DNA of 64,000 nt from Paracoccus onubensis (GTDB lineage: Bacteria; Pseudomonadota; Alphaproteobacteria; Rhodobacterales; Rhodobacteraceae). Shown here in pieces: positions 17,878-27,753 of this stretch (positions are counted from its first letter, which is position 1; each line of letters opens with the position of its first letter). The position numbers and the translations under genes are program-made. The stretch is taken from assembly GCF_003591515.1 (NCBI RefSeq), contig NZ_QZCG01000002.1:62001-126000 (forward strand), read 5' to 3'. Under the pieces are notes generated by a model. It was not told the DNA's origin. It ran no database searches and saw only the letters and a list, made by a program, of their open reading frames with translations.

Positions 17878-19170
17878 TTACACGATCACTTTCTGAGCGA
17901 CCTGCTGGCCAACATCGAAGACCCGTTTGTAACGAGCGACTTCCTCTTCCGGCCCCATGGCCTTGGCCGGGTTGTCCGACAGTTTGACCGTTGGTTTTCC
18001 ATTCGCCGCAACCGCCTTGCAAACCAGGCTGAACGGGGCCAGTCCGTCGCCCGGCACCAGCCCGCGAAAATCATTGGTCAGCAGGGTGCCCCAGCCGAAG
18101 CTGACCTTGACGCGACCGTGAAATTGCCGGTGCAACTCAACGATTTTCTCGACATCCAGCCCGTCGGAAAAGATCACCAGCTTCTCGCGAGGATCCTCGC
18201 CACGCTCTTTCCACCAGCGAATCGCGGTTTCCGCCCCCTCTGCCGGATCGCCGCTGTCGATGCGGATCCCGGTCCAGCCTGCCAGCCAGTCCGGCGCGTG
18301 ATCCAGAAAACCCTCGCTGCCATAGGTATCCGGCAGAATGATGCGCAGATTGCCGTCATGTTCTTCATGCCAATCGGCAAGCACATCATAAGGCGCGCGC
18401 CGCAATTCGTCATCATTCCTGGCCAGGGCGGCATAAACCATCGGCAATTCATGGGCATTGGTGCCAATCGCCTCGATATCGCGATGCATGGCGATCAGAC
18501 AGTTCGAGGTGCCGGTAAAGCGATCCCCCAGCCCTTCGATCATGGCCTGCACGCACCAGTCCTGCCACAGGAAACTGTGCCGCCGTCTTGTGCCGAAATC
18601 GGCGATCAGCAGATCGGGCAATTCCCGCAGCGTCTGGATCTTTTCCCAGACGCGGGTCATGGCGCGGGCATAGAGAACCTGCAATTCGAACCGGCCCATA
18701 TCCTTCAGCACCGCGCGCGAGCGCAGTTCCATCAGGATGACGAGCGCCGGAATTTCCCACAGCATCACCTCGGGCCAGCGGCCTTCGAAAGTCAGCTCAT
18801 ATTGGCCGTCCCTTGTTTCAAGGTGATAGGGGGGAAGGCGCAGCCCCTCGAGGAATTCCATGAAATCGGGGCGGAACATCTGGCGCTTACCGTAAAATGT
18901 ATTGCCCCGCAGCCATGTGCTTTCGCCGCGCGTCAGCGACAGGCCCCGCACGTGATCAAGCTGTTCACGCAATTCACCTTCATCAATCAGTTCGGCAAGA
19001 CGGACATCGGTGCTGCGGTTGATCAGACTGAAACTGACCGTCGTATCCGGGCGGTTGCGAAAGACCGACTGGCACATCAGCAGCTTGTAGAAGTCATCGT
19101 CGATCAGCGAGCGCACGATCGGGTCGATCTTCCATTTGTGATTATATACGCGCGTGGCAATATCGACCAT
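17878..19170 (-). CDS. pncB: Nicotinate phosphoribosyltransferase
   Basis: First committed enzyme of the Preiss-Handler NAD salvage route: nicotinate plus PRPP gives nicotinate mononucleotide, with ATP hydrolysis. The 430 residues match the bacterial PncB family: [14 protein letters not shown] near the N-terminus, FGTRRRHSF at about residue 205, GTSNCLIA around the phosphoacceptor His region (AMHRD), RIDSGDP and [16 protein letters not shown] precedes the ATG. It lies downstream of pncA on the same strand, 69 bases away, forming a nicotinamide-to-NaMN salvage unit. Confidence 0.94.
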   Translation of the reverse strand: MVDIATRVYNHKWKIDPIVRSLIDDDFYKLLMCQSVFRNRPDTTVSFSLINRSTDVRLAELIDEGELREQLDHVRGLSLTRGESTWLRGNTFYGKRQMFRPDFMEFLEGLRLPPYHLETRDGQYELTFEGRWPEVMLWEIPALVILMELRSRAVLKDMGRFELQVLYARAMTRVWEKIQTLRELPDLLIADFGTRRRHSFLWQDWCVQAMIEGLGDRFTGTSNCLIAMHRDIEAIGTNAHELPMVYAALARNDDELRRAPYDVLADWHEEHDGNLRIILPDTYGSEGFLDHAPDWLAGWTGIRIDSGDPAEGAETAIRWWKERGEDPREKLVIFSDGLDVEKIVELHRQFHGRVKVSFGWGTLLTNDFRGLVPGDGLAPFSLVCKAVAANGKPTVKLSDNPAKAMGPEEEVARYKRVFDVGQQVAQKVIV

Positions 19171-19239
19171 GAGCGGACTCCTCGGATGGTTTTTCCTTGG
19201 TGCATGTCAGGGTTAAGGAATGCAAGCGCGATCGCTTGG

Positions 19240-19836
19240 TTAACGAAGTGTGACCCCCGCGTCGCGCATATCCTTCCGGGCTTTCGCAAGGCTGTCGTCA
19301 AGATCAATCGCGCGGGTTGCCGCCTCGGCTACGCTGGCGGTAAAGCCCAGCCCGGCGGCATCTATCGCGCTCCATGCCACGCAGAAATCATGCGCCAGCC
19401 CGACGAATGTCAGATCAAGCAGGTCACGTTCGCGCAGATAACCTGCAAGACCGGTCGGGGTCTTGTGATCGTTTTCGAAGAAAGCAGAGTAACTGTCTAT
19501 TTCGCTTCGAAAACCCTTGCGGATCACCAGATCGGCGCGATCAATGTTCAGGGCAGAGTGAAAAGCGGCTCCTTCGCTGCCGATCACGCAATGGGCGGGC
19601 CAAAGGACCTGTGGACCATAGGGCATTTCGGTCATGCTGAACGGCTCGGCCCCGGGATGATTTCGCGCAAAGCTGCTATGATCGGCGGGATGCCAGTCCT
19701 GCGTCAGGATGACCGCATCGACTTCATCCATCAACGCATTGATCGGATGCAGGATTTCATTTCCGCCGGAAACGGCGAGCGCCCCGCCGGGGCAGAAATC
19801 GTTCTGCATGTCGATGACGATCAGAGCTTTGGGCAT
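19240..19836 (-). CDS. pncA: Nicotinamidase
   Basis: Hydrolyses nicotinamide to nicotinate and ammonia. The 198-residue isochorismatase-fold enzyme carries the catalytic Asp in IVIDMQNDFCPGGAL, metal ligands in TQDWHPADH, catalytic Lys in VIRKGF, and the nucleophilic Cys in GLAHDFCVAWSA. CGGAGG precedes the ATG. It is the upstream gene of pncA-pncB and feeds nicotinate directly to the next enzyme. Confidence 0.95.
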   Translation of the reverse strand: MPKALIVIDMQNDFCPGGALAVSGGNEILHPINALMDEVDAVILTQDWHPADHSSFARNHPGAEPFSMTEMPYGPQVLWPAHCVIGSEGAAFHSALNIDRADLVIRKGFRSEIDSYSAFFENDHKTPTGLAGYLRERDLLDLTFVGLAHDFCVAWSAIDAAGLGFTASVAEAATRAIDLDDSLAKARKDMRDAGVTLR

Positions 19837-19939
19837 ATAAGCCTCCGGTTGATTGCCATATTGGTAGAAAATGACAGGATGGCCGTCAATGAAGCATTCC
19901 CCCTTGCCTTGCGATATCGGGCTGGCATATGCCCCGCCT

Positions 19940-20830
19940 ATGCTGATTGTTGCCGCCCTTTACCACTTCACCCGCTTCAGCGAGCCTGCGGGCCTTCGCG
20001 CACCGTTACTCGAGACCTGTGAACGGCACGGCATTCGCGGTACGCTTCTGCTGGCTCGCGAAGGAATAAACGGAACCATCGCCGGAAGCCGCGCAGGCAT
20101 TGACGCTGTCCTTTCCTACATTCGCGGCCTGCCGGGATGCGGGACGCTTGAGTGGAAGGAAAGCACTGCGGATGAGATGCCTTTTGGCAGGATGAAGGTG
20201 CGCCTTAAACGCGAAATCGTCACCATGGGACAGCCGGATGTCGATCCGACCGCTGCCGTCGGGCATTATGTCGAGCCTGCGGAATGGAATGCATTGATCT
20301 CGGCCCCGGATGTTGCGGTGATCGATACGCGCAACGATTATGAAACCGCCATCGGCACATTCGCCGGCGCAGCCGATCCGGCGACGAAATCTTTCAGCGA
20401 ATTCCCGGAATGGTGGCAGCAAAACGCGCATCGCTTTGCGGGCAAGCGCATCGCCATGTTCTGCACCGGTGGAATCCGCTGCGAGAAATCAACGAATTAC
20501 CTGTTGTCGCAGGGTGTCGAAGAGGTCTTTCACCTCAAAGGCGGTATTCTGAAATATCTGGAAGATATCCCCGAGCAAGACAGTCTTTGGCGGGGTGAAT
20601 GCTTCGTATTCGATCGCCGCGTCAGCCTGAAACACGGGCTTGAGCAAGGCGGATACAGCCTGTGCCATGCCTGCCGCCGACCGCTTGCGCCCGAGGATGC
20701 CAGTCGTCCCGAATACGAAGAGGGCGTAAGCTGCCATCGCTGCCTGCATGAATATGACGAGGCCGATCGGGAACGTTTCCGCGAACGGCAGCGGCAGTTC
20801 GATCTGGCGGAAGAGCGGGGGCGGCAATGA
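19940..20830 (+). CDS. trhO: tRNA uridine 5-hydroxylase TrhO (rhodanese-family, YceA)
   Basis: A 296-residue rhodanese-fold protein. TrhO forms 5-hydroxyuridine at position 34 of certain tRNAs using oxygen. An N-terminal ferredoxin-like UPF0176 domain ([16 protein letters not shown]) precedes the rhodanese domain with the catalytic Cys in [11 protein letters not shown], then a Cys-containing C-terminal segment ([16 protein letters not shown]) typical of the family. The ATG at 19940 gives the standard N-terminus but has no strong ribosome-binding site. The stop overlaps the next gene as ATGA. Confidence 0.88.
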   Translation: MLIVAALYHFTRFSEPAGLRAPLLETCERHGIRGTLLLAREGINGTIAGSRAGIDAVLSYIRGLPGCGTLEWKESTADEMPFGRMKVRLKREIVTMGQPDVDPTAAVGHYVEPAEWNALISAPDVAVIDTRNDYETAIGTFAGAADPATKSFSEFPEWWQQNAHRFAGKRIAMFCTGGIRCEKSTNYLLSQGVEEVFHLKGGILKYLEDIPEQDSLWRGECFVFDRRVSLKHGLEQGGYSLCHACRRPLAPEDASRPEYEEGVSCHRCLHEYDEADRERFRERQRQFDLAEERGRQ

Positions 20831-21660
20831 CAGGCTGGACCTTGCCCGTCGCGACATTCTGGGCCGGCGAGCCGATTTCCTTTGTCGAGCAGATGGTGAT
20901 CCGCTCTTATCTCGATCAGGGATGCGATTTCACCATTTACCTTGCCGAGCCTGTCGCCGGCATCCCCGAGGGCGCACGGATCGCCGATGCCGCCGAGATC
21001 ATGCCAAAGCCCGCTTTCGTCTCGGACCCGCCGACGCGCAAGGAACTGGCGGTATGGTCCGATCTGTTCCGGGTGGCGCTGCTGCGCAAGCGGCAGGTGG
21101 TCTGGGTCGATGCGGATGCATATTGCGTTCGCCCGTTCGAGCTTGAAGGCGGCTATGGGTTCGGTCTGAACGGTGAAGGGGGCGTCTTGTCCGGCGTGAT
21201 GGCGCTTCCACCGGAATCGCCGACATTATTATGGATGGATGAGTTTCTGAGTGCCGAAATACTGGAACCGCCATGGGTCAAGCCGTTCCTGATCCAGCAG
21301 CGCCGGAAGAAGGGGACACTTGGCCCTGACAGCTTGAACTGGGGTGATACGGGTCCGCGTCTTCTGACCTATGCGCTGCAGCAATGCGGGGAATTCGAGC
21401 GGGCATTGCCGAAATCCGTATTCTACCCGCTTTTCCGTCAGACATTATCCAGATTATGGACGCCGGGCATGTCCGATCGAGGAATCGTGGCCGATAACAC
21501 TCAGTCGGTTCATATCTTCGGCTATACGAAACGGGCTATGGTCACGCATTGGAACGGCCTGCCGCCGCCCGGTTCCTGGCTGGCGCGGACGGCCGAGCGG
21601 CACGGGATCGATCCCGCAGCCGCCCCTGCAACCGGTATGCCCTTGCCACAAAGGACCTGA
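20827..21660 (+). CDS. Putative glycosyltransferase with DxD motif
   Basis: A 277-residue soluble protein with no signal peptide. [14 protein letters not shown] (near residue 97) matches the DxD metal/nucleotide-sugar site of GT32-like (Gly_transf_sug) enzymes, and [14 protein letters not shown] just before it fits the same fold. [11 protein letters not shown] and the C-terminal HWNG segment are further family-like traits. The acceptor is unknown. It is coupled to trhO by an ATGA overlap, an unexpected pairing of a tRNA enzyme with a sugar transferase. Confidence 0.7.
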   Translation: MTGWTLPVATFWAGEPISFVEQMVIRSYLDQGCDFTIYLAEPVAGIPEGARIADAAEIMPKPAFVSDPPTRKELAVWSDLFRVALLRKRQVVWVDADAYCVRPFELEGGYGFGLNGEGGVLSGVMALPPESPTLLWMDEFLSAEILEPPWVKPFLIQQRRKKGTLGPDSLNWGDTGPRLLTYALQQCGEFERALPKSVFYPLFRQTLSRLWTPGMSDRGIVADNTQSVHIFGYTKRAMVTHWNGLPPPGSWLARTAERHGIDPAAAPATGMPLPQRT

Positions 21661-21666
21661 GGCCGC

Positions 21667-23943
21667 TTACGTAATCGCGCCCAGACCGCCGGCCGAAATC
21701 GCCGCCATGTTCAGGATGTCATTCACGGTCGAACTGGTCGAGCATATCTGGATCGGCTTGGACACGCCTGTCAGGATTGGGCCGATTACGGTTGCGCCCG
21801 CCATTTCCTGCATCAGCTTGACCGAGATCGAGGCCGAGTGACGGGCAGGCATGACCAGAATATTCGCCGGGCCGGTCAGACGGCTGAAAGGATAACGCGC
21901 CGCCGCTTCCATGTTCAGGGCGACATCCACAGTCATTTCGCCCTCATATTCGAAATCGACCTTGCGCGCGTCCAGAACTGTCGGGGCTTTGGCCATCTTG
22001 ATGGCGCGTTCGCTGAGAGGATGGCCGAAATTCGAGAATGACAGAAAGGCCACGCGAGGCTCAAGCCCCAGTCCGCGCGCGACGGCTGCCCCGCGCGTGG
22101 CGATATCGGCAAGATCGTCCGCCTCGGGCCATTCATGAACCAGAGTGTCGCCGATGAGCACGATCCGGCCCTTGTGCAGAACGGCCGTGATGCCGACGAC
22201 GCCATCTTCCGGGCGCAGATCGAAGACCTGTCCCATCTGATCCAGCACATGCGCGCTTTTGCGGGTTGCGCCCGTCACCAACCCGTCGCCATGCCCATGC
22301 GCAAGCATGAGCGCCGCGAATACATGCCGGTCGCGATTGGCCAGACGGTTGGTGTCCTCGCGATCCATTCCCTGCCGCTGCAGCCGGGCATAGAGGAAAT
22401 TCTGATATGCCTCCTGATGGCGGGAATTCGCGGCATTGACCACGGCGATCTCGCGCACGGCATCGCCAAGCCCGGCAGCCTCCAGCTTTTCCTTCACGTC
22501 ATGTTCGCGGCCGACGACCAGTGCCTGCCCCATACCGCCCCGCTGCCAGGCAACGGCGGCGCGCAGCACGCGCGGATCGTCGCCCTCTGCAAAGATCATT
22601 CGCGCCTGGCTATTCCGCGCCCGCGCATGCATGCCCTGCAATATCGCCGCTGTCGGATCCATCCGGGCCTTCAGGGACTGGATATACCCGTCCATATCGA
22701 TGATCGGGCGGCGGGCCGCGCCCGTATCCATCCCGGCTTTTGCGACTGCGGGCGGGACCACATGGATCAGCCGCGGATCGAATGGCGTCGGGATGATGTA
22801 ATCGCGCCCGAATTGCAGCTTGCGGCCATAGGCGGCGGCAACCTCGTCGGGAACATCCTCGCGGGCAAGACGGGCAAGCGCTTCGGCGCAGGCGATCTTC
22901 ATCTGATCGTTGATCGCGCGGGCATGAATGTCCAAAGCCCCTCGAAACAGATAAGGAAAGCCCAGCACGTTATTGACTTGATTGGGGTAATCGCTTCGGC
23001 CCGTTGCAACGATCGCATCGGCGCGAACGGCGTGGGCTTCTTCGGGGGTGATCTCGGGATCGGGATTGGCCATGGCGAAGATGACCGGATTCTCGGCCAT
23101 GCTTTCGACCATGTCCGGCGTCACCGCCCCCTTGACCGACACGCCCAGAAAGACATCCGCGCCTTTCATGGCATCTTCCAGCGTCCGGGCCTCGGTCACC
23201 ACCGCATGGGCCGATTTCCATTGGTTCATGCCTTCGGTCCGGCCTTGATAAATCACTCCCTTGGTGTCGCACAGGATGCAGTTTTCATGCCGTGCGCCCA
23301 TGGATTTCAGCAATTCCAGGCAGGCGATTCCCGCCGCGCCCGCGCCGTTCAGAACGATCCGTACATCCTCGATCTTCTTGCCCGACAGTTCCAGCGCATT
23401 GATCAGTCCCGCCGCGCAGATCACCGCCGTGCCGTGCTGATCGTCATGGAAAACCGGGATATCCATGATCTCTTTCAGGCGTTGTTCAATGATGAAGCAT
23501 TCCGGCGCCTTGATATCTTCAAGATTGATCCCGCCGAAACTCGGCCCCATCAGTTTGACGGCATTGATGATCTCTTCGGGATCCTCGCTGTCCAGTTCGA
23601 TATCGATGGCGTTCACATCGGCAAAACGCTTGAACAGCACCGCCTTGCCCTCCATCACCGGTTTCGAGGCCAGCGCGCCCAGATTGCCCATCCCCAGGAT
23701 GGCCGTTCCGTTCGAGATGACCGCAACCATATTGCCCTTGGTGGTATAGTCATAGGCCGTTTCGGGCTGATCCGCGATCGCCTGCACGGGAACAGCAACG
23801 CCAGGGGAATAGGCCAGAGACAGGTCCCGCTGCGTGGTCATCGGCTTGGAGGCGATCACCTCGAATTTCCCCGGATGCGGCTCCATGTGGTAAGCGAGCG
23901 CTTCTTCGGGTGTGGTTCTTGTGTGTCTGCTATTGTTGGCCAT
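21667..23943 (-). CDS. maeB: NADP-dependent malic enzyme with C-terminal phosphotransacetylase-like domain
   Basis: Oxidatively decarboxylates malate to pyruvate with NADP+. The 758-residue protein has the malic enzyme half (residues 1-about 425: SLAYSPGVAVPVQAI, FHDDQHGTAVI with metal-binding acids, VLNGAGAAGIACLELL for the dinucleotide) and a PTA-like half (about 430-758: ARMIFAEGDDPRVLRAA) that in MaeB regulates rather than catalyses. The ATG at 23943 follows GGGGGAG. Malic enzyme supplies NADPH and pyruvate during growth on C2 or C4 substrates, consistent with mcl1 in this window. Confidence 0.94.
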   Translation of the reverse strand: MANNSRHTRTTPEEALAYHMEPHPGKFEVIASKPMTTQRDLSLAYSPGVAVPVQAIADQPETAYDYTTKGNMVAVISNGTAILGMGNLGALASKPVMEGKAVLFKRFADVNAIDIELDSEDPEEIINAVKLMGPSFGGINLEDIKAPECFIIEQRLKEIMDIPVFHDDQHGTAVICAAGLINALELSGKKIEDVRIVLNGAGAAGIACLELLKSMGARHENCILCDTKGVIYQGRTEGMNQWKSAHAVVTEARTLEDAMKGADVFLGVSVKGAVTPDMVESMAENPVIFAMANPDPEITPEEAHAVRADAIVATGRSDYPNQVNNVLGFPYLFRGALDIHARAINDQMKIACAEALARLAREDVPDEVAAAYGRKLQFGRDYIIPTPFDPRLIHVVPPAVAKAGMDTGAARRPIIDMDGYIQSLKARMDPTAAILQGMHARARNSQARMIFAEGDDPRVLRAAVAWQRGGMGQALVVGREHDVKEKLEAAGLGDAVREIAVVNAANSRHQEAYQNFLYARLQRQGMDREDTNRLANRDRHVFAALMLAHGHGDGLVTGATRKSAHVLDQMGQVFDLRPEDGVVGITAVLHKGRIVLIGDTLVHEWPEADDLADIATRGAAVARGLGLEPRVAFLSFSNFGHPLSERAIKMAKAPTVLDARKVDFEYEGEMTVDVALNMEAAARYPFSRLTGPANILVMPARHSASISVKLMQEMAGATVIGPILTGVSKPIQICSTSSTVNDILNMAAISAGGLGAIT

Positions 23944-24064
23944 CTGCTCCCCCGGCTTGCTCATGGCCTGCTTAACGCGGGGCAGGCACGCGCTCAATAA
24001 GTTTCCGGAAAAGCATCTGAACCGGCACGGGATTTCAGGATTGTCCGCTGATGGCCCGATCGGG

Positions 24065-25330
24065 TCAGGTGAAACTGCGGTTCAGGAAACGCCAGTAAAC
24101 CACGCTTAGTCCGGCGAAAACGAGAATGGCCAGCCAGAAGGGTGTCAGCAATGCGGTTTCGCGCCCGAACAACTCGGCGGTGCCTCGGGTCAGAAAACCG
24201 GCGGTCAGCATGCCCAGAGGGGCCATGCCGACGGCGAATAACCGATAGGCCGAGTTGACGCGGCCCAGTAACCGGCGGGGGATGTGCCGCTGGCGGTAGG
24301 TGATGGAAACCGTGTTCCACAGGATGCCCATGAACTCGCTGACGAAGAAACCCGCGCAAATCAAGATCAGAGCGCCCTTCCCGGTACCAGCCAGCAGAAC
24401 CGTAAGCGGAAAGGCAAAGGTCGATATCATTGCCGCCTGCAGCACCCGGCTGCGCCCGTAATGGATAACGATCCGGTCATTGATCGTGCCGGCCAGCACG
24501 CCGCCGACCGCGCCCGAGGCCATGATCGCCGAGATCGCCAGCGGGCCAAGCTGCAGCCGCTCTTGCACGATCAGGACCAGCGTGACGATCATCGCCTCGA
24601 AGGCGAAGTTGAAGAAGCCGGTCAGGATGGCAAGACCGCGCAGGATCGGCTGACTTAGCAGGAAGGTCAGCCCCTCGCGCAGTTCCGCCCGCCAGTTGCG
24701 GGTGCGGGTGGAATTATCCGAGGTATCGGCGCGAAAATCGCCATGCAGGCTAAGGATCAGCAGTATCGCCACCGCCATGGCAGCGGCGTTGACGGCAAAG
24801 GGCAGGGCGAGGGAAATCCCGATCAGAACCCCTGCCAGCGCCGTGCCCACGAACATGTTCATCACCATCTCGACCGACCACAGACGGCCATTCGCCCGTT
24901 CGAGATGCTGTTCCGGGATCAATGCGGGCAAAAGCGTCTGGGCAGCATTGTCGCGCAGAACCTCGGCTGCTCCCACCGTAACGGCACATATGGCGATCAG
25001 CACGAAAAGCCCCGGCTGGTCGGTGCCGCGCAGCGGCGGCGGGTTCAGCGGCAGGGCCAGCCAGACCACAACCGCCGCAGCCGCGTAGGCAATCAGCCGG
25101 ATCGCATCGGCGGCAAGGATTACCCGGCGGCGGTCGGTCCGGTCGATCAGCAGCCCGGCAGGTAGCGAGAACAGGAACCACGGCGCCTTGAGCGCCACCG
25201 GCACAAGTGCGATCAGCAGCGGATCACGTGTCAGCTGGGTCGCCAGCCATGCCCAGGCGACAAGGGCGATCCCGTCGCCCATATTGGTCAGGCCGGACGC
25301 AGCGATGAAACGAGGCAGCGGATTGCGCAT
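24065..25330 (-). CDS. MFS transporter (EntS-like exporter subgroup)
   Basis: Twelve-helix major facilitator protein of 421 residues. The N-terminal half has FSLPAGLLIDRTDRRRVIL, the MFS motif A between helices 2 and 3, and helix 1 includes NMGDGIALVAWAW. The overall pattern fits the MFS_3 group of small-molecule exporters. The substrate cannot be deduced. It follows maeB on the same strand after a 121-base gap, and no regulator is adjacent. Confidence 0.85.
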   Translation of the reverse strand: MRNPLPRFIAASGLTNMGDGIALVAWAWLATQLTRDPLLIALVPVALKAPWFLFSLPAGLLIDRTDRRRVILAADAIRLIAYAAAAVVVWLALPLNPPPLRGTDQPGLFVLIAICAVTVGAAEVLRDNAAQTLLPALIPEQHLERANGRLWSVEMVMNMFVGTALAGVLIGISLALPFAVNAAAMAVAILLILSLHGDFRADTSDNSTRTRNWRAELREGLTFLLSQPILRGLAILTGFFNFAFEAMIVTLVLIVQERLQLGPLAISAIMASGAVGGVLAGTINDRIVIHYGRSRVLQAAMISTFAFPLTVLLAGTGKGALILICAGFFVSEFMGILWNTVSITYRQRHIPRRLLGRVNSAYRLFAVGMAPLGMLTAGFLTRGTAELFGRETALLTPFWLAILVFAGLSVVYWRFLNRSFT

Positions 25331-25400
25331 CGGCAGAAGCTATCCCCGCCCGCATTCCCCCGCAAGATGAGATCTTGGCGGGGCAGGGCGCCGGGTTGGA

Positions 25401-26120
25401 TCAGACCTCGATCCTGGTAAAGCTGTCGCGCAGGGCGGCGGACCAGGCTGCGCTCATCTTCATGAAATCGGGGTCGCCCTCTTCGATACGGCGCTTCAGG
25501 GATATGGCGCAGGCATCCCGCTTGATAACACTCAGATCCAGCGGCATTCCGACCGACAGGTTCGAACGCAGGGTCGAATCCATCGACAGAAGAACCGCCT
25601 TCTGCGCATCCGCCAGACTGGTGTCGCGCCGGACTACCCGGTCGAGGATCGGCTTGCCGTATTTATGTTCGCCGATCTGAAGGAACGGGGTATCTTCGGT
25701 CGCCTCGATAAAATTGCCCTCGGGATAGATCAGGAACATCCGCATGTCGCCACCCCTGCGCTGCCCGGCAACGATCATGCTGGCGGAGGCTTGTTGGCTG
25801 AGATCGCGATGCTGCTCGACGATCTCGCGGCGGGTCCGGGCCAGCGTTTCGCCGATGATCGATGCGACGCGCAACATCGAGGGCGCATTCAGAACCGAAT
25901 TCGCATCGTCTGCATCCTCGGCCGCTTCCTCCAACCGCGCGATCGTGGTCTGCGTCACCGAAAGCGAGCCGGCGGTCATGATGGCGATCACGCGTTCGCC
26001 GGGGGTTTCGAAAAAGAATGTCTTGCGATAGCTGGCGATATTGTCCAGCCCGGCATTGGTGCGCGTATCCGATAGTAAAACAAGGCCGGCATCCAGCTTC
26101 AGCCCGACACAATAAGTCAT
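25401..26120 (-). CDS. Anbu: bacterial proteasome-like Ntn hydrolase
   Basis: A 239-residue protein of the 20S proteasome/HslV superfamily. It begins MTYCVGLKLDAGLVLLSDTR; removal of Met exposes Thr2, the expected nucleophile, with the Asp and Lys of the Ntn site following (SDTRTNAG, SYRKTFFF). The Anbu group assembles into open helical or ring-like particles and has no dedicated ATPase. It is usually encoded with alpha-E, transglutaminase-like and circularly permuted ATP-grasp genes; none is next to it here. CGGAGTG lies upstream of the ATG. The longer upstream frame lacks family sequence. Confidence 0.88.
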   Translation of the reverse strand: MTYCVGLKLDAGLVLLSDTRTNAGLDNIASYRKTFFFETPGERVIAIMTAGSLSVTQTTIARLEEAAEDADDANSVLNAPSMLRVASIIGETLARTRREIVEQHRDLSQQASASMIVAGQRRGGDMRMFLIYPEGNFIEATEDTPFLQIGEHKYGKPILDRVVRRDTSLADAQKAVLLSMDSTLRSNLSVGMPLDLSVIKRDACAISLKRRIEEGDPDFMKMSAAWSAALRDSFTRIEV

Positions 26121-26320
26121 AAGAAATGCACTCCGAAAATATGTCCGGCCGTTGAATACCGGCTCGGCGTAGCACAATTTTCCCGGATGAAACGGGATTG
26201 GCAAGGGAGTGCGGCAATGGGTCCGTTCATGCGGTGATCCCTGTCGCGATTTCGCCCGGACAGATGGCCGATCCGCCACAACCGGATGTGAGTGCCGCCA
26301 AGGCCGTGGACGCAAATGGG

Positions 26321-27358
26321 TCAGCGAACATAGATGCTGCTGACCCCGATCATTGCCTCTTGTCCGACTTCGCGGATGAGGGCATCGAAGAAACGCTCGG
26401 CGGTTTCGCCGGATAGCCGGGAAACCGTTTCCGGACGGTTGGGCGTGGCAATGGCCACCACAAGCTGATGGGTATCCCGTGCGGCGCCAGAGCGCGCGAT
26501 CGGCACCTCGAAACGGATCCGGTCGGCCGAGCGGATCAGAAAGCGCCGCAGATCATGCACGACACCGTTGTCATCCACAAGAAGCAGGGTGTTATACCAG
26601 CCGGTCCCCCCGGATATCTGCCCCTGCAGAGATGCGCCGCTGGATACATCCTGACTTTCAAGCTGTATGCCAAGGCCAAGCACAGGATAACGCGGATCGC
26701 GACGGGCGAATGCCAGCCCCGGGCATTGCCGCTGATCCAGCAGAACCGCCGCTTCGGTCACCTGAGTAGCCAGACCGTCCGTCAATCTGTCCATCAACTG
26801 CGAGATCTCGCGGTCGTTTGCGGCAAGGACGCCAAGCTGGATCTGGTTGTCGCCGCGCAGGGCGGGCAGCGCCAACAGACAGGGTTGGGTTAACAGGTTA
26901 CGGATTCGGTCGAACAATTCGACAAGGCGTGGATCGGTATCCGCCGCGGCTGTATCCACGGCAGCGGGTTGCGACTGATCCTCGCCATCTTGCCCGGGTT
27001 CAGGTTCGGCATCAGGCACCTGAACCATCGGAAGACTCGTATCCGACAGCACCGGCGCTGCGGCTTCGTTTTCCAGCCGGGCAAGAACATCTTCCTGTTC
27101 CGGCTGTCGCGCCAATTCTGGTTCAATCCTGGCAGCAGAGGTTTCCGGCGTGGAAACCGGGGTCAGCGTTTGGGTCTGGACAGTATTCCCGGCGGGATTG
27201 AGGGTCGTGACCTCAAGCCGCATTTCTTCAGGCGCGGGCGGCGGCGTGAAATTCCAGTTCGGGCGATAGATCAGTGTGGCCGCTGCCGCACCATGCAGGG
27301 AAACCGACAAAAGCGCCGCCTGTGCCCACGCCCACGATCCCCTGGTGCCACCGATCAT
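26321..27358 (-). CDS. TonB-like membrane-anchored periplasmic protein with a PpkA-type C-terminal domain
   Basis: A 345-residue protein with one N-terminal membrane helix (about residues 9-31), a Pro/Glu-rich stalk (about 38-140), and a C-terminal periplasmic domain (about 150-345). Position and layout are those of TonB or TolA in an ExbB-ExbD operon. The C-terminal domain is not a recognisable TonB domain. Instead it resembles the periplasmic part of the PpkA kinase encoded at 49957-52236: Cys160 and Cys212 are 52 residues apart in both, followed by CPxLxF, L.LV..G..DL and LVA-type strands. It overlaps the preceding ExbD-like gene by ATGA. Function inferred only: energy transducer or sensor. 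Confidence 0.75.
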   Translation of the reverse strand: MIGGTRGSWAWAQAALLSVSLHGAAAATLIYRPNWNFTPPPAPEEMRLEVTTLNPAGNTVQTQTLTPVSTPETSAARIEPELARQPEQEDVLARLENEAAAPVLSDTSLPMVQVPDAEPEPGQDGEDQSQPAAVDTAAADTDPRLVELFDRIRNLLTQPCLLALPALRGDNQIQLGVLAANDREISQLMDRLTDGLATQVTEAAVLLDQRQCPGLAFARRDPRYPVLGLGIQLESQDVSSGASLQGQISGGTGWYNTLLLVDDNGVVHDLRRFLIRSADRIRFEVPIARSGAARDTHQLVVAIATPNRPETVSRLSGETAERFFDALIREVGQEAMIGVSSIYVR

Positions 27359-27753
27359 TGCGCAGGTCCCTCGCGCAATGTGACAAGCCGCACATCACGG
27401 TTCACCAGTTCGGGATGGTCGAGAACCTTGATCAGCAGATTCGCATCGGCTTCCTTGTCGATGACGAGATGCAGAACCTCGTCGGATTCCGACAGGGCCG
27501 CGGCAAGCAGATCCGGCAGGATGGGCTGCCCGTCGAGAAGCCAGTCTTCCTCGGACCGGATCTGAAGAAGCGGCGAGGGCAGGTTCGAGGGTGCAAGCTG
27601 GGATGTCCTGGCCAGGCTGATATCGTGGGGCGGGCGGGTTTCCTGCCCCGCCACGAGAAAGAAGAAGATCAGCAGCAACACGATATTGACGATTGCCAGC
27701 GACGTGTCGATTCGCAGGCGCTCAGAGCTGCGGGCGGGCAGTTGCAGGCTCAT
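27355..27753 (-). CDS. ExbD/TolR-like protein lacking the membrane aspartate
   Basis: A 132-residue protein with a short cytoplasmic N-terminus, one membrane helix (about residues 19-38) and a periplasmic domain, the ExbD topology. In active ExbD the helix reads TPxxDVxxxLLI with an essential proton-carrying Asp. Here it is TSLAIVNIVLLLIFFF: no Asp or Glu lies within the helix, the nearest being Asp16 just before it. It overlaps both neighbours by ATGA, so it is made together with the Asp-containing ExbD-like protein and the TonB-like protein. It may form a heterodimer with the former. Confidence 0.78.
   Translation of the reverse strand: MSLQLPARSSERLRIDTSLAIVNIVLLLIFFFLVAGQETRPPHDISLARTSQLAPSNLPSPLLQIRSEEDWLLDGQPILPDLLAAALSESDEVLHLVIDKEADANLLIKVLDHPELVNRDVRLVTLREGPAQ

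Noticed and set aside
17704..20022. A 772-residue open frame on the plus strand opposite pncB and pncA
   Set aside because: Both minus-strand genes have complete family motifs and good ribosome-binding sites. The opposite frame has no recognisable domain.
22135..24000. A 621-residue open frame opposite maeB
   Set aside because: Rich in His and Arg with no domain; the malic enzyme on the other strand is unambiguous.
26121..26320. Possible small gene or RNA in the 200-base gap between Anbu and the TonB-like gene
   Set aside because: No ribosome-binding site with a plausible frame, no strong hairpin and no tRNA-like fold seen.
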